Shown here: positions 52,093-60,466 of the stretch, piece by piece | Numbering within the stretch: the stretch's first letter is position 1 | How the letters are laid out: each line of letters opens with the position of its first letter | Assembly: GCA_017549025.1 (NCBI GenBank) | Contig: JAFYWB010000010.1 | Location: 1 to 64,000 of the forward strand | Direction: 5' to 3' | Length of the DNA stretch: 64,000 nucleotides | Source of the DNA: Treponema sp. | Lineage (GTDB): Bacteria > Spirochaetota > Spirochaetia > Treponematales > Treponemataceae | Translations under genes and position numbers: made by a program | Notes under the pieces: generated by a model | Databases searched by the model: none | What the model was told of the DNA's origin: nothing | The model's input: only the letters and a program-made list of their open reading frames with translations

Positions 52093-53561
52093 TAGTCTTT
52101 CTCCCTATCTTCCCATTTTTTGCGACTGGCCTTTAGCTCCAGCAACACGGGGATTTTATCAAAGCCTAAGTCACTGCGAATCTTGTTCTTGATGTAGGCC
52201 AAGTAGGAGTCTGAAACAACCTCTGGGCGGCTGGCAAAAATTAAGAAGCTGACGGGGTTGGATGAAGTCTGCACCATGTACCGCATCTTAAAGTGGGCGG
52301 TACGGCTGGCTGGAGGTGGATAAGCGGAAACCCAATCCTTAAGAGCCATATTCAAGCTACCAGTGTCGATTTTACGGTGGAGCTGAGCCTGCATTTCCAG
52401 TGCCATGTTCAAAAGCTCCTGCATTCCCTTGCCCTCCAAGGCGGAAATGGCAATAACGGGAGCATAATTCATGTGGCCAAACATAATGCGGATATTTTCC
52501 TCCGCCTTTTTCAAAGCAGTTCGCCCCTGCTCCTGAGTATCCCACTTGTTCAAGACAAAAATCACACCACGGCCCTTATCGTGGGCAAGGGCGGCAATCT
52601 TTTTATCTTGGTCAGACAAGCCCTCCTGAGCATCAATCATCAGGAACACAACCTCCGCCCTATCCAAGGTCTTGATGGCTCGGTTCACGGAGTAATACTC
52701 CACGTTTTCCTTTACCTTTGCCTTTCGTCGAATTCCTGCAGTGTCCAGCACCTGAAAATTCCGTCCCTTGTACTGAAAGCTTCCTTCCACCACGTCACGG
52801 GTAGTTCCAGCATAATCGCAAACGATGGAAGCTTCCGTGTGAGTAAGGCGGTTGGCCAAGGTGGATTTTCCGGTGTTTGGCTTTCCCATAATGGCGATGC
52901 GCACCGGCTCTCCGCCTTCGTCTTCTTCTACCGCCGAAAAATCAAGGCGAGAAATCAACTGGTCTTTCAGCTCAGAGATGCGGTCTCCATGCTCGGCGGA
53001 AATCAGCAGCAAAGAATCAAAGCCAAAACGCATGTAATTCCAAGCCTCTTCTTCCAGTCGTCCACCTTCTGTCTTGTTTACAGTAGCAATCACCTTTTTC
53101 CAGAAGGGACGCAGCAGCGTGATAAATTCCTCGTCTTCTCCAGTAATCAATCCAGCATCCAGCAGCAGCAGGATTACATCAGCTTTTTCCAGCGCCTTGA
53201 GACTTTGCTCCACAACCAGCTCGTCCATCACCGCTTCCATAGAACCGATGTCACGGTCCAGCTTGAATCCGCCAGTGTCCATAAGATTTACAGGATAACC
53301 GTTGATAAATGCCGTTTCCTGAATGGGATCTCGTGTTACACCAGGTGTGGGGTCAGTAATGGCACGGCGACGATGCAGCAGGCGATTGAACAAAGTGGAT
53401 TTTCCCACATTTGGTCGCCCTGCAATCACCACTAAGGGCAGGTTTTTGTATTTCTTGTCCCGACTAAAGCCAGTGTCTGTAAAATCTAGAGAAGCATCCT
53501 CCTGATTCTCCAGCTCCATCATTTCATCTTGTGTATCTTTCTTAGAAAATTTCTTGCTCAT
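52092..53561 (-). CDS. der: ribosome-associated GTPase Der (EngA)
   Basis: A 489-residue protein with two tandem GTPase domains: GRPNVGKST (near residue 48) with DTGGF, and GKPNTGKST (near residue 227) with DTAGI. NKTE and NKWD are the two guanine-specificity motifs. The C-terminal KH-like domain is intact (VSAYPPPASRTAHFKMRYMV). It is needed for 50S subunit assembly. An acidic N-terminal extension of about 38 residues precedes the first G domain. Confidence 0.96.
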   Translation of the reverse strand: MSKKFSKKDTQDEMMELENQEDASLDFTDTGFSRDKKYKNLPLVVIAGRPNVGKSTLFNRLLHRRRAITDPTPGVTRDPIQETAFINGYPVNLMDTGGFKLDRDIGSMEAVMDELVVEQSLKALEKADVILLLLDAGLITGEDEEFITLLRPFWKKVIATVNKTEGGRLEEEAWNYMRFGFDSLLLISAEHGDRISELKDQLISRLDFSAVEEDEGGEPVRIAIMGKPNTGKSTLANRLTHTEASIVCDYAGTTRDVVEGSFQYKGRNFQVLDTAGIRRKAKVKENVEYYSVNRAIKTLDRAEVVFLMIDAQEGLSDQDKKIAALAHDKGRGVIFVLNKWDTQEQGRTALKKAEENIRIMFGHMNYAPVIAISALEGKGMQELLNMALEMQAQLHRKIDTGSLNMALKDWVSAYPPPASRTAHFKMRYMVQTSSNPVSFLIFASRPEVVSDSYLAYIKNKIRSDLGFDKIPVLLELKASRKKWEDREKD

Positions 53562-53582
53562 AGTATTTTTTACTCCTTGAAT

Positions 53583-55295
53583 TTATAACGCTTCTCCAGC
53601 CAAAGCCACCAGTGCCATTTCTTCCAGCTCCGTAATGGAGTGGCTGGCCAAGGCTTTTTTGACCGCACCGATTCTCACGGGAGACATGCTCAAGGTTCGT
53701 ACTCCCATACCTGCCAACAGCAAGGCACTGTCAGGCGTACCAGCCATTTCACCGCACACAGAAACGGAAATTCCCGCCTTGTCCGCACTTCCAACAATAT
53801 TTTTAATGAGACGCAGCACCGCCACATTCTTGTCATCGTAGAGCTCTGCCACCGAGGGATTTTCTCGATCAATGCCTAGCACATATTGAGTTAAATCGTT
53901 TGTTCCGATGGAGAAAAAATCGGAATAACGGGCAAAGATGTCTGCAGAAACAGCAGCAGCGGCAGTTTCCACCATGATTCCCACAGGAACGTCAGGATTA
54001 AAGGCAAGTCCTTCCTGCTTCAGTTCCTCCTTAGCTTCACGAATAATCTCCAGCGTTTCTTTAATCTGGGACAGATGAGTTACCATGGGAATCATAATCC
54101 GCAAATTACCGTACACACCAGCACGATACAAGGCTCGAAGCTGCCGCTTGAACAAGGGCTTATTGGCCAAGGTAAGACGAATAGCACGTCTTCCCAGCAA
54201 AGGATTTTGCTCTGGCTCACTGTCAAAACCAGCTTCCTTGATGAGCTTGTCGCCACCGGCATCCAGAGTACGGATAACGACCGGCCGATTACCCATAGTT
54301 TCCAGAACCTGTTGATAAGCTTCCAGCTGGGCTGCTTCAGAAACAGACTGCATTCCAGAGGAGCCTGTTTTACGAGCATCTTGCACCGCACCCATAAAAA
54401 GGAATTCCGTGCGGAACAAACCGATTCCCTCAGCTCCTTCGTCTAACGCAAGCTGGGCTTCTTCTGGAGAACCAATATTTGCCAGCAGGGTAAAAGCCAC
54501 ACCATCTTTTGTGGAGGCAAGCTTGTTCTTGAGCTTGGAAAGAATTTTTTCTTCCTTTTGCTTTGCAACCTCACTTTTGTGGTATTTTTTCAAGGTTTTT
54601 TCGTCAGGCTGAACAATCACCAAACCTTCTGTTCCGTCTACGATAACCTGCTGGCCAGATTCCAGCTTGTCGGTAATGGACTTTATTCCCAAAACTGCTG
54701 GCAACCGATGGTTTCTGGCTAAAATAGCCAAATGACTGGAAACGCCACCTTCACAGGCCACCAAGCCCCGCAACTGTTTTTTAAACAGGGAAACTGCATC
54801 AGCGGGGCTTACTGAATTAGCTACCACTACGGTATTTTCTGGAACAAGGTCGTAATCAAAGGGCTTATAACCTAAAAGCTCATCAACAACTTGGTTGAAA
54901 ACGTCGGTTATATCTTGGGCTCGTTCTGCTAAATAAGCATCTCCTGCTCCCCGTAGGATTTCTGCCATTTCAGAAGCTTTTTTTTGCAGCACAATTTCAA
55001 TGTTCTGCAGGCTCTTTATCAAAAGACTTTTCACTTGGGACAGGAATTCCACATCCATCAGCATAACCATGTAGGTTTCCAAGATGGCAGCGTATTGGCT
55101 ATCCGCTGTGGCAGATTGCTCCTTCAGTCGTTGCTGCACCTTTTCCACAGCAGCTTCTAGTCGTTGCCATTCAGCATCTACATCAGCTTCTTGAATCTTG
55201 TATTGGGGAATTAAGCGAGGAGCTGGGGGAGGAACAAGGAAAACCTCACCAATACCAATCCCTTCCGAGGCAGAAAGCCCTTTGTACGTTTCCAT
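53583..55295 (-). CDS. ptsI: phosphoenolpyruvate-protein phosphotransferase (enzyme I)
   Basis: A 570-residue enzyme I. The phosphorylated histidine is in CEGGVSSHLAILARN near residue 188; the PEP-binding barrel shows RTEFLFMG, RTLDAGGDKLI and GIMVETAAAAVSADIFA, with the active cysteine in VSVCGEMAGTPDSALLLAGM. In spirochaetes enzyme I often serves regulation as well as sugar uptake; no HPr or enzyme II gene is here. The ATG at 55295 is preceded by TATATT 7 bases upstream and TAGACT 17 bases further, so it is likely leaderless. Confidence 0.95.
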   Translation of the reverse strand: METYKGLSASEGIGIGEVFLVPPPAPRLIPQYKIQEADVDAEWQRLEAAVEKVQQRLKEQSATADSQYAAILETYMVMLMDVEFLSQVKSLLIKSLQNIEIVLQKKASEMAEILRGAGDAYLAERAQDITDVFNQVVDELLGYKPFDYDLVPENTVVVANSVSPADAVSLFKKQLRGLVACEGGVSSHLAILARNHRLPAVLGIKSITDKLESGQQVIVDGTEGLVIVQPDEKTLKKYHKSEVAKQKEEKILSKLKNKLASTKDGVAFTLLANIGSPEEAQLALDEGAEGIGLFRTEFLFMGAVQDARKTGSSGMQSVSEAAQLEAYQQVLETMGNRPVVIRTLDAGGDKLIKEAGFDSEPEQNPLLGRRAIRLTLANKPLFKRQLRALYRAGVYGNLRIMIPMVTHLSQIKETLEIIREAKEELKQEGLAFNPDVPVGIMVETAAAAVSADIFARYSDFFSIGTNDLTQYVLGIDRENPSVAELYDDKNVAVLRLIKNIVGSADKAGISVSVCGEMAGTPDSALLLAGMGVRTLSMSPVRIGAVKKALASHSITELEEMALVALAGEAL

Positions 55296-55302
55296 AAGTT
55301 TC

Positions 55303-55331
55303 AATATAACAGAAAAGAAAATCTTAGTCTA
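55303..55331 (-). promoter_or_regulatory. ptsI promoter
   Basis: TAGACT (complement of 55326-55331), 17 bases, TATATT (complement of 55303-55308), 7 bases to the ATG. Confidence 0.55.
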
Positions 55332-55483
55332 TTTTTTGTTTATTGTCCCCTGTTTGCTCACGTTTCCGCTCATTTGGTGAAAAGGCAAAATCAGGTAAGG
55401 GCAACATCATTACCTTGACAGATACTAGTCACTGGATTATAGTATAGACGGAAATGAGCTTGCAAAGAGCCTTTCCAAATACA

Positions 55484-55595
55484 CGTCTTCAGGGCAGGAT
55501 GAAAGTTCCTACCGGTGGTATAGCCCACGAGCCGCAAGGCATGATTCGGTGCAATTCCGAGGCCGACAGTTACAGTCTGGATGAAAGAAGATGAC
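55484..55595 (+). ncRNA. FMN riboswitch
   Basis: The RFN element upstream of the riboflavin genes. The conserved blocks are in order: TCTTCAGGGCAGGATGAAAG, CCTACCGGTGG, GCCCACGAGCC, GATTCGGTGCAATTCCGAGG, CCGACAGT, and AGTCTGGATGAAAGAAGAT, which pairs with the first block. The expression platform follows (55590-55672), where ACAGAAA and TTTCTGT can pair; there is no clear T-run, so control of ribosome access to ribD is more likely than termination, though this is not certain. Confidence 0.97.
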
Positions 55596-55672
55596 TCACA
55601 GAAATCCTTCCACGGTACACCATGCCGTTTTCTGTCATTTCCCTCCCTGTAGATAAGCAAACTAAGGTGACT

Positions 55673-56803
55673 ATGAACTCAGACGATGAAAAATACATGA
55701 GACAAGCCATTGCTCTGGCTCTCAAGGGAACAGGAAGGGTTAATCCCAATCCCTTGGTGGGAGCTGTTGTGGTAAAGGATGGTCGTGTCATTGGAGAAGG
55801 CTACCATCAGCAATACGGCTGCCCCCATGCAGAGCGAAACGCCTTGGCTGCCTGTACCGAATCTCCCGCAGGAGCCACCATCTATGTCACCTTGGAGCCC
55901 TGCTGTCATCATGGAACAAATCCCCCCTGCACAGAAGCCCTGATTCAAGCTGGTGTGAGCCGTGTGGTGGTAGGTTCTGCAGATCCAAACCCACTGGTGG
56001 CGGGCAAGGGAATTGCCCAGCTTAAGGCTGCGGGCATTCAGGTGGAGGAAGGCTGCCTGCAAGCTGAATGTGACGCCATCAATTTTATCTTCTTCCATTA
56101 CATTACCACTAAGCAGCCCTACCTTGCTTTAAAATATGCCATGACTGCCGACGGAAAAATTGCCTGCCACACAGGAGCCTCTCGTTGGATTACTGGAGAA
56201 GCAGCCCGCCACCACGTGCATCAGCTACGGAACAAGTATGCCGCCATTATGGTGGGAACAGGAACAGCTTTGGCAGATGACCCAGAATTAACCTGTCGCA
56301 TAGAAAATGGTAACAACCCAGTAAGAATTGTATGCGATACCCAGCTCCGCACTCCCCTTTCTGCCAAGCTGGTTACCACAGCCACGGAAGTTCCCACCAT
56401 CATTGCCACCTGCTGTCAGGATGAGATTCGTCACAAGCCCTACCAAGAGGCTGGTTGCCAGGTTTGGGTACTTCCTGCAAAAAATGAGGTAGTTGACCTC
56501 CACGCCTTGCTACAGCGATTGGGACAAGAAAAGATTGATAGTATTCTGGTGGAAGGTGGAGGACAGCTGAACTGGTCCTTGCTACAGGCAGGCTTGGTAC
56601 AGCGGGTGTACACCTACATTGCTCCCAAAATCTTTGGAGGCTCCACAGCAAAATCTCCCGTGGGAGGCAAGGGCGTGGACACACCGCAACAAGCCTTTCA
56701 GATGAAGGTGATTTCTACCCAGCAGCTGGGCGATGATTTTCTTTTGGAGCAAGAGGTGGTTTCCTCTTGTTATTCAGCAGATGGTAGCTGCAACCAGCAT
56801 TAG
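55673..56803 (+). CDS. ribD: bifunctional riboflavin deaminase/reductase RibD
   Basis: A 376-residue enzyme carrying out the second and third steps of riboflavin synthesis. The deaminase half has the zinc motifs HAERNAL and LEPCCHHGTNPPCTEAL; the reductase half has LKYAMTADGKIACHTGASRW, GTGTALADDPELTCR and SILVEGGGQLNWSLL. The start at 55673 (AGGTGA upstream, MNSDDEKYMRQAI) is chosen over the ATG at 55622, which lies in the riboswitch platform. First gene of ribD-E-BA-H. Confidence 0.96.
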   Translation: MNSDDEKYMRQAIALALKGTGRVNPNPLVGAVVVKDGRVIGEGYHQQYGCPHAERNALAACTESPAGATIYVTLEPCCHHGTNPPCTEALIQAGVSRVVVGSADPNPLVAGKGIAQLKAAGIQVEEGCLQAECDAINFIFFHYITTKQPYLALKYAMTADGKIACHTGASRWITGEAARHHVHQLRNKYAAIMVGTGTALADDPELTCRIENGNNPVRIVCDTQLRTPLSAKLVTTATEVPTIIATCCQDEIRHKPYQEAGCQVWVLPAKNEVVDLHALLQRLGQEKIDSILVEGGGQLNWSLLQAGLVQRVYTYIAPKIFGGSTAKSPVGGKGVDTPQQAFQMKVISTQQLGDDFLLEQEVVSSCYSADGSCNQH

Positions 56804-56816
56804 GAGAAAATAAGTT

Positions 56817-57512
56817 ATGTTTACTGGAATAGTTGAAGAAATCGGCACCATAAAGGCCATTCAAAAAGGAGCGAGCTCTGCCATTTTGCGGATTCAAGCT
56901 GCAAAAATCATGACGGATATGCATATTGGAGACAGCATTGCCGTAAACGGAATCTGTTTGACGGTAACTGAATTCAGTGCCAAGGAATTTGCCGCCGACG
57001 TAATGCACGAAACTTTAAACCGCACCAACCTGGGCCAGCTACGACAAGGTAGCTCCGTAAACCTGGAGCGAGCCATGGCAGCCAACGGTCGATTTGGCGG
57101 TCACATTGTGTCTGGCCACGTAGATGGAGTGGGCACCGTTTCCAACATCCAGCGGGACGATAACGCCATTTGGTACACCATTTCTGCTGGCCCAGAAATC
57201 CTCAAGTACATTGTGGAAAAGGGCTCCATCACCATTGATGGAACGAGCCTCACCGTGGCACGGGTTTCAGATAAGGACTTTGCCATTTCTGCCATTCCCC
57301 ACACGGTGGCCATCACTATTTTGGGCCAGAAAAAGGTGGGAGACAAGGTGAACTTGGAAAACGATATCATCGGAAAATATGTGGAAAAGCTTCTCCAAGG
57401 AGGAGTTCAGTCCAGCTGGCAGCAGGCAGATTTTCAGTCTGGATCCAGCGGAAATCACAAACAGGAAAAAAGCGGCATAACCATGGAGTTTTTAGCCGCC
57501 AATGGATTCTAA
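56817..57512 (+). CDS. ribE: riboflavin synthase alpha chain
   Basis: A 231-residue enzyme with two lumazine-binding repeats: MFTGIVEEIGTIKAI with GDSIAVNGICLTVTEF, and GGHIVSGHVDGVGTV with GSITIDGTSLTVARV. It dismutates lumazine to riboflavin. The last 30 residues are a hydrophilic tail that is longer than usual. GGAG lies before the ATG. Confidence 0.96.
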   Translation: MFTGIVEEIGTIKAIQKGASSAILRIQAAKIMTDMHIGDSIAVNGICLTVTEFSAKEFAADVMHETLNRTNLGQLRQGSSVNLERAMAANGRFGGHIVSGHVDGVGTVSNIQRDDNAIWYTISAGPEILKYIVEKGSITIDGTSLTVARVSDKDFAISAIPHTVAITILGQKKVGDKVNLENDIIGKYVEKLLQGGVQSSWQQADFQSGSSGNHKQEKSGITMEFLAANGF

Positions 57513-57572
57513 AATCCAAAAAATAAATCTCGGCGACCTACAATCGCCACATCATACACAAGGAGAGCAGCT

Positions 57573-58775
57573 ATGTCTGACTTCAACACAATTGAGGAAG
57601 CCCTGGAGGATTTGCGTCAGGGAAAAATGATTTTGGTGACCGACGATCCAGATCGGGAAAACGAGGGTGACTTTATCTGTGCCGCCCAATATGCCACCAC
57701 CGAAATGATAAATTTTATGGCTGTCCACGGTCGTGGTCTTATCTGTATGCCCATGTCTGTAGACTATATCCAAAAGCTCAGACTACCCCAGATGGTAAGC
57801 TACAACACCGACAACCACGAAACAGCTTTCACCGTTTCCATTGACCACGTAGACACCACCACAGGAATCTCCGCCGCCGAGCGCTCCTTCACCGCCATGA
57901 AGTGCGTGGAAGATGACGCCAAACCAGACGATTTCCGTCGTCCCGGCCACATGTTCCCACTGGAAGCCAAGCGAAACGGCGTTCTTGTTCGTCCCGGTCA
58001 CACCGAAGCCACCGTTGACCTGATGCGTCTGGCTGGATTGAAGGAATGCGGTCTGTGCTGCGAAATCATGAAGGACGACGGTTCCATGATGCGAACTCCC
58101 GAACTGAAGGAGCTGGCAAAGAAGCACAACTTAAAGTTCATCACCATCAAGGACTTGCAGACCTACCGCAAACGCTACGAAAAGCTGGTGGATCGCATGA
58201 CTGTTACCAAGATGCCCACCAAATACGGCGACTTTGTGGCATACAGCTACGTGAACAAGCTGAACGGAGAGCACCACGTGGCCTTGGTAAAGGGCGACAT
58301 CAGCGACGGCCAGAATATTTTGTGCCGTGTTCACTCTGAATGTCTCACTGGAGATGCCTTCGGTTCCCTCCGCTGCGACTGCGGACAGCAGTTTGCCGCA
58401 GCCATGAGCCAAATTGAACAGGAAGGTCGGGGAATTCTCTTGTATATGCGACAGGAAGGACGAGGAATTGGTCTTATTAACAAGCTGAAGGCCTACGAGC
58501 TGCAGGAAAAGGGCATGGACACCATGGAAGCAAACATTGCTCTGGGCTTTGAAGCCGACCAGCGGGAATACTACATTGGTGCCCAGATTCTGCGGGACTT
58601 GGGCGTAAAGACTATGCGTCTTTTGACCAACAACCCCGACAAGATATACCAGCTTTCTGACTTTGGCATGGAAATCACCCAGCGTGTTCCCATCCAGATG
58701 GATGCCACTAAGGATGACCTGTTCTACCTGAAGACAAAGCAGCACAAGATGGGACATTTCTTGAATTATCAATGA
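57573..58775 (+). CDS. ribBA: bifunctional DHBP synthase / GTP cyclohydrolase II
   Basis: A 400-residue fusion. The first half (DHBP synthase) has [22 protein letters not shown] and [16 protein letters not shown]; the second half (cyclohydrolase II) has the zinc cysteines in [20 protein letters not shown] and [20 protein letters not shown]. It supplies both precursors of riboflavin. AAGGAGAGCAGCT precedes the ATG. Confidence 0.97.
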   Translation: MSDFNTIEEALEDLRQGKMILVTDDPDRENEGDFICAAQYATTEMINFMAVHGRGLICMPMSVDYIQKLRLPQMVSYNTDNHETAFTVSIDHVDTTTGISAAERSFTAMKCVEDDAKPDDFRRPGHMFPLEAKRNGVLVRPGHTEATVDLMRLAGLKECGLCCEIMKDDGSMMRTPELKELAKKHNLKFITIKDLQTYRKRYEKLVDRMTVTKMPTKYGDFVAYSYVNKLNGEHHVALVKGDISDGQNILCRVHSECLTGDAFGSLRCDCGQQFAAAMSQIEQEGRGILLYMRQEGRGIGLINKLKAYELQEKGMDTMEANIALGFEADQREYYIGAQILRDLGVKTMRLLTNNPDKIYQLSDFGMEITQRVPIQMDATKDDLFYLKTKQHKMGHFLNYQ

Positions 58776-58783
58776 GATGCACT

Positions 58784-58818
58784 GTGAGTCAGCAGTTGAT
58801 AACAGCTTGTTGACTCAC
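58784..58818 (+). terminator. ribBA-ribH intercistronic hairpin
   Basis: GTGAGTCA (58784-58791) pairs with TGACTCAC (58811-58818), extended by further pairs inside. No T-run follows, so mRNA processing or stabilisation is more likely than termination. Confidence 0.65.
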
Positions 58819-58853
58819 GATTTACCGTAAAACCAAACCACAAGGAGAAATAT

Positions 58854-59321
58854 ATGAAGAAATTTGAAGGATCATTAGTTGCTTCCACCATGAAGGTGGG
58901 TATTATCGTTGCTCGTTTTAACGAGTTCATTGGATCAAAGCTTTTGTCTGGAGCTATGGACGGACTGTTGCGCCACGGTGTTCAGGAAGAAAATGTTCAC
59001 GTGGCTTGGGTTCCCGGTGCCTTTGAAATTCCCCTCATTGCTTCCAAGATGGCAAAGAGTGGCAAGTACGATGCAGTAATCTGTTTGGGTGCAGTTATCC
59101 GTGGTAGCACCACTCACTACGACTACGTTTGTAGCGAGGTTTCCAAGGGAATCGCTCAGGTTTCCCTTTCCAGCCAGATTCCTGTAATGTTCGGTATCCT
59201 CACCACCGAAAACATCGAGCAGGCCATTGAACGAGCTGGTACAAAGGCTGGTAACAAGGGCTACGATTGTGCCTTGGGTGCCATCGAAATGGTAAACCTG
59301 ATTAAGGAAATCGAAGCATAA
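58854..59321 (+). CDS. ribH: 6,7-dimethyl-8-ribityllumazine synthase
   Basis: A 155-residue subunit of the lumazine synthase capsid. [56 protein letters not shown] with the catalytic histidine, and [20 protein letters not shown] are all standard. AAGGAG precedes the ATG. Last gene of the operon. Confidence 0.97.
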   Translation: MKKFEGSLVASTMKVGIIVARFNEFIGSKLLSGAMDGLLRHGVQEENVHVAWVPGAFEIPLIASKMAKSGKYDAVICLGAVIRGSTTHYDYVCSEVSKGIAQVSLSSQIPVMFGILTTENIEQAIERAGTKAGNKGYDCALGAIEMVNLIKEIEA

Positions 59322-59334
59322 CAATGCAGCTTAT

Positions 59335-59379
59335 CACTTGTCCTGGTAGTGGTTTTAGGACTTACTGCCTGGACAAGTG
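59335..59379 (+). terminator. hairpin after ribH
   Basis: CACTTGTCC (59335-59343) pairs with GGACAAGTG (59371-59379). No T-run follows; it probably forms the operon 3' end. Confidence 0.55.
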
Positions 59380-59415
59380 GTTCCCAAGCATCATCTGTCC
59401 ATATTTTATCCACCA

Positions 59416-59583
59416 CTACACCTCAATCAAATCGTGTTTTGTAAATTTGAGTTTTCCTTCGTCATCAAGTCGCTTTAACTCCTCCAAGTGGCGGATATTG
59501 GCCTCGTTGTAAAAATCATCTGGCTCCTTGGCTGAAAGCTCAAAGGGGATTTTTTCCTCCTTGATGACAGTTTTCACAAAAAA
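59416..59583 (-). pseudogene. truncated RelB/DinJ antitoxin remnant
   Basis: The leftward frame up to about 59583 reads VKTVIKEEKIPFELSAKEPD then DFYNEANIRHLEELKRLDDE, the C-terminal half of a RelB/DinJ antitoxin (compare KLPFDI and RHLxxLKxLDDEGKL in intact copies). The DNA-binding ribbon is missing: the promoter and start of the convergent-facing membrane protein gene replace it, and no toxin gene is adjacent. The frame continues upstream only as antisense of the next gene. Confidence 0.75.
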
Positions 59584-59613
59584 TTGTCTTCTCCCCCACT
59601 CCAAGCCTATACT
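59584..59613 (+). promoter_or_regulatory. promoter with leaderless spacing
   Basis: TTGTCT at 59584-59589, 18 bases, TATACT at 59608-59613, 6 bases to the ATG at 59620. Confidence 0.55.
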
Positions 59614-59619
59614 TGAGGT

Positions 59620-60339
59620 ATGGCTACCATCCATATTTCCTACATTTTCATGATGTTTCTTGCTTACAGCTTTATTGGTTGGGTGTGGGAAACAAGTTTT
59701 TGTTCCATTCGGCATGGGCGTTTTATTAATCGGGGGTTTTTGCGGGGGCCGCTGTGTCCGGTGTACGGAGTTGGAGGACTGCTGATTATGTATTTGCTGC
59801 AACCCTGGAGTCACACCTGGCTTCCTTTGTTTTTTGCCAGCATGGTGATTGTGTCTGGGGTGGAGTATTTTACTAGCTGGATTTTAGAGGTGCTTTTTCA
59901 CACCCGCTGGTGGGATTATTCTAAAAAAAGGTTTAATCTTCACGGAAGAATTTATCTTGGTGGGGCCATGTGCTTTGGACTTATGGGCACCTTGATTGCC
60001 CACTTTGTGCATCCTTGGCTTGAGGCTAAGATTTTTTCCATCCCCCTGCAAACAGCCCGACTAGTGGCTTGGATTTTATTTGCAATTTTTATGGTAGACT
60101 TCATTACCACCCTCCAGGGCTTGGTAAATTTTACCATGTATCAAACTCGCCTGAAGGAATTCGCTGAATTTGTAGAAGGCCGATTCAATGAGGAATGGAT
60201 TAAGGAAAAGGAAGCAGCTTTGAAACAGCAGGAAGAAAAAATGCTCCGCCACATCAAAAAGTTCCCCTCTATGACCAGCAAGGAATTCCACAAAGGAATA
60301 GAAGCCTTGCGTCATAGAGTGCAGCAGGAACAAGAATAA
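59620..60339 (+). CDS. CmpB-type (DUF1113) putative ABC transporter permease
   Basis: A 239-residue membrane protein with five hydrophobic segments. FLAYSFIGWVWETSFCSIRH and NRGFLRGPLCPVYGVGGLLI, then ILEVLFHTRWWDYSKKRFNL, are the conserved core of the CmpB/DUF1113 family, whose function is not firmly known. A charged coiled-coil tail (residues 180-239, KEKEAALKQQEEKMLRHIKK) lies in the cytoplasm. It stands alone. Confidence 0.82.
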   Translation: MATIHISYIFMMFLAYSFIGWVWETSFCSIRHGRFINRGFLRGPLCPVYGVGGLLIMYLLQPWSHTWLPLFFASMVIVSGVEYFTSWILEVLFHTRWWDYSKKRFNLHGRIYLGGAMCFGLMGTLIAHFVHPWLEAKIFSIPLQTARLVAWILFAIFMVDFITTLQGLVNFTMYQTRLKEFAEFVEGRFNEEWIKEKEAALKQQEEKMLRHIKKFPSMTSKEFHKGIEALRHRVQQEQE

Positions 60340-60466
60340 AGCCTACTCCCACAGGGGACAGCGAACAATTTCAATTAGGAAAAAAATTTTTGTAAAACAT
60401 ACTTATATAAATTTTCACATAAAAATAGTATCCTGTCAGTAGCTGATATTGAATAAGGAGTTTTAT

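Noticed and set aside
59416-59814. A 132-residue leftward protein
   Set aside because: Only the first-decoded part near 59416-59583 resembles an antitoxin end; the rest is antisense to the membrane protein gene.
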